Shown here piece by piece: positions 26,201-26,384 of a stretch of 26,384 bases of DNA (position 1 is the first letter of the stretch; every line of letters starts with the position of its first letter). Both the position numbers and the translations under genes were made by a program. Source of the stretch: Deltaproteobacteria bacterium (GTDB lineage: Bacteria > Myxococcota_A > JAADFL01); contig JAADFL010000071.1 of assembly GCA_013152945.1 (NCBI GenBank), positions 1-26,384 on the forward strand, in the 5' to 3' direction. The notes under the pieces are model-generated. The model was given only the letters and a program-made list of their open reading frames with translations, was not told the DNA's origin and searched no databases.

Positions 26201-26384
26201 ACGTAAAACTATGCGACCAGGCTGCATGCGAAAACACCGATACAGTGCTGGAAGCAAAGGTAAAGGATCTCGCAGACCAGGAGAGCGACCCGGCACAGTT
26301 GACCGTGCACGTGGACAGAGTGGCGCCGGTAGTAGAGATAACCAAACCCAATAAGGACTTACTGGGTAATGCAGACGACGAGAG
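23263..26384 (+). CDS. giant lipoprotein of repeated Ig-like modules (cut by window edge)
   Basis: ATG 23263 with GGAGAG just upstream; the frame stays open to the window end (1040 codons). Signal peptide ends FLGGC (Cys23). A Cys-rich module CKLDSDCSNGQVC...TGKC (about 32-51) mirrors the one in the Asp-Thr lipoprotein at 15430. Then about nine or ten modules of roughly 90-120 residues follow, each opening with a strand such as VTITPPSG, VHITDP or VEITKPN, an acidic turn with DD and DG(L/F/V)Q, a strand V.V.V, and a TVPPV/TPPV/VAPV-type junction to the next. These fit bacterial Ig-like (Big-type) or Ca2+-binding cadherin-like repeats; several copies carry Asp clusters (DDEDADTDGLQ, ADDLDSDCSDGFQ). 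Expected role: surface adhesin or stalk. The C-terminal part is outside the window. Confidence 0.85.
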   Translation, partial: MNKFGLFLLVVMQATVAMFLGGCDCGGGNNGCKLDSDCSNGQVCDVNTGKCKPAELVPGIKIKDLDPNKVNILEQDKDDTDTSTEGFQFTLVADATNIESGQQAKLCKLVDDGQGGKKEKDCVTQGLVKDGNRIFVTFTDYTLDFGLQTLRVTASNKSGKEAQDQVEVRALAPNACAVTIQAPANHATLTSDDDKNNERPDLQYDVVASAINVEAGNTCTLTAGDRPAVQAQPQGTTVTFQDADLPISRQPDSLKLTVECTNNVGNTCSDSVTIAVDLPDCQVTITPPSGTFNASDDEDADTDGLQKTVTVTSDECPDGTDVVLTVNGADEPTAQLSNHTAKFTITLPDDIDRNPAGPSQVEANLSSPDNRTGHDLVQYSVDTVPPVAAITDPPDGAVLGKADDYNPATADILEHDVVGTVSNGDKGTVISLFLDQAQDPVETYTMSSDDVSNDPFQFRFRVVPFDEGTHVLKVTAQDPAGNQGEAENSLTVSMAEPGVHITDPMQSGTDPAVLGCGDDLNDQVDSLQYLVCADTANVPKGPNSTLSIDNGEPIPGTVDDTGKTCFMVALGDGEHQLVACVQVQGFDEVCSDPVTVDVDWTPPVITFDYYGDGMPINTPVFDLAGGVAGAADGTDVVLTVDTNDPVKTTLAEGGFTFKNVTLTGEGDHNLTVSVKLDNGCEASKTIKLTLDVTPPSLGMFLKPADGNERAADGAALVEADDLDSDCSDGFQSNVVVHVQGVPAGTEVRLWLNSATPVTANTDDSGTVLFDNVFLKEGSNLMTARATDIAGNEGMANASFTANCGCPVATVTPGAGEYVTTDDDVDPNTDGVQADIHVDSDAGPNVIFKLYINEGMGLPCQLNEQVQTSDSNGDATFPAVPLCQGENTIRITSDDAGKVCTIAMHSVTVKLGKPSIQFANLADGQYLNLSNEDSSPGAPGFQYDVQFTTLEAEDGSIATLTVNGTDVYTATVASGAGTFKDVKLCDQAACENTDTVLEAKVKDLADQESDPAQLTVHVDRVAPVVEITKPNKDLLGNADDE

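Overview
The window suggests a Gram-negative bacterium of the former Deltaproteobacteria, probably Myxococcota/Bradymonadota-like. The basis is several large predicted lipoproteins with Asp-Thr linkers, short Cys-rich modules just after the lipidation Cys, and a C-G-D-x-x-C-x-C-G-E motif, styles common in that group. Kup, an M13 peptidase lipoprotein and a GlcD/GlcF pair fit a heterotroph. No rRNA, tRNA, CRISPR array, intact transposase or phage gene was seen. The lineage is an inference from style, not from a marker gene.

Layout. 1-1839: two divergent lipoprotein genes, one cut by the left edge and one beta-helix protein. 1945-3549 (-): a soluble PAS-histidine kinase-receiver hybrid. 3620-5310: an AT-richer patch with a two-gene module (71-aa protein plus nucleotidyltransferase), bracketed by similar CTCCGTCC...CCCGTTT repeats and holding a GACCGACGGG-type repeat cluster; it looks like an insertion or cassette. 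5322-7889 (-) and 8003-9451 (+): a Ski2-like helicase divergent from a calcineurin-like phosphoesterase. 9591-17079 (+): a lipoprotein with a carboxypeptidase-regulatory-like segment, a Kup transporter, an M13 metallopeptidase lipoprotein preceded by a coupled 27-codon ORF, and a lipoprotein with a 51-unit Asp-Xaa array and a BNR/Ycf48-like propeller. 17196-22327 (+): a tight five-gene run, TPR protein - transaldolase - alpha/beta hydrolase - GlcD-like - GlcF-like, with a plausible sigma70 promoter in front. 22464-22844 (-): an orphan PqqD-like protein. 23263-26384 (+): the start of a very large lipoprotein of repeated Ig-like modules, cut by the right edge.

How the genes work together. The five-gene run is the clearest transcription unit: an FAD subunit and an Fe-S subunit of a 2-hydroxyacid oxidase with overlapping stop and start, joined to a sugar-phosphate enzyme and an esterase-type hydrolase. 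The lipoproteins are individually spaced genes and probably make up cell-surface or periplasmic material. The most unusual items are the nucleotidyltransferase cassette and its repeats, the coupled upstream ORF of the peptidase, the same-frame stop/TTG junction between transaldolase and hydrolase, the orphan PqqD, and the long Asp-Thr array. None can be called a new system from sequence reading alone.
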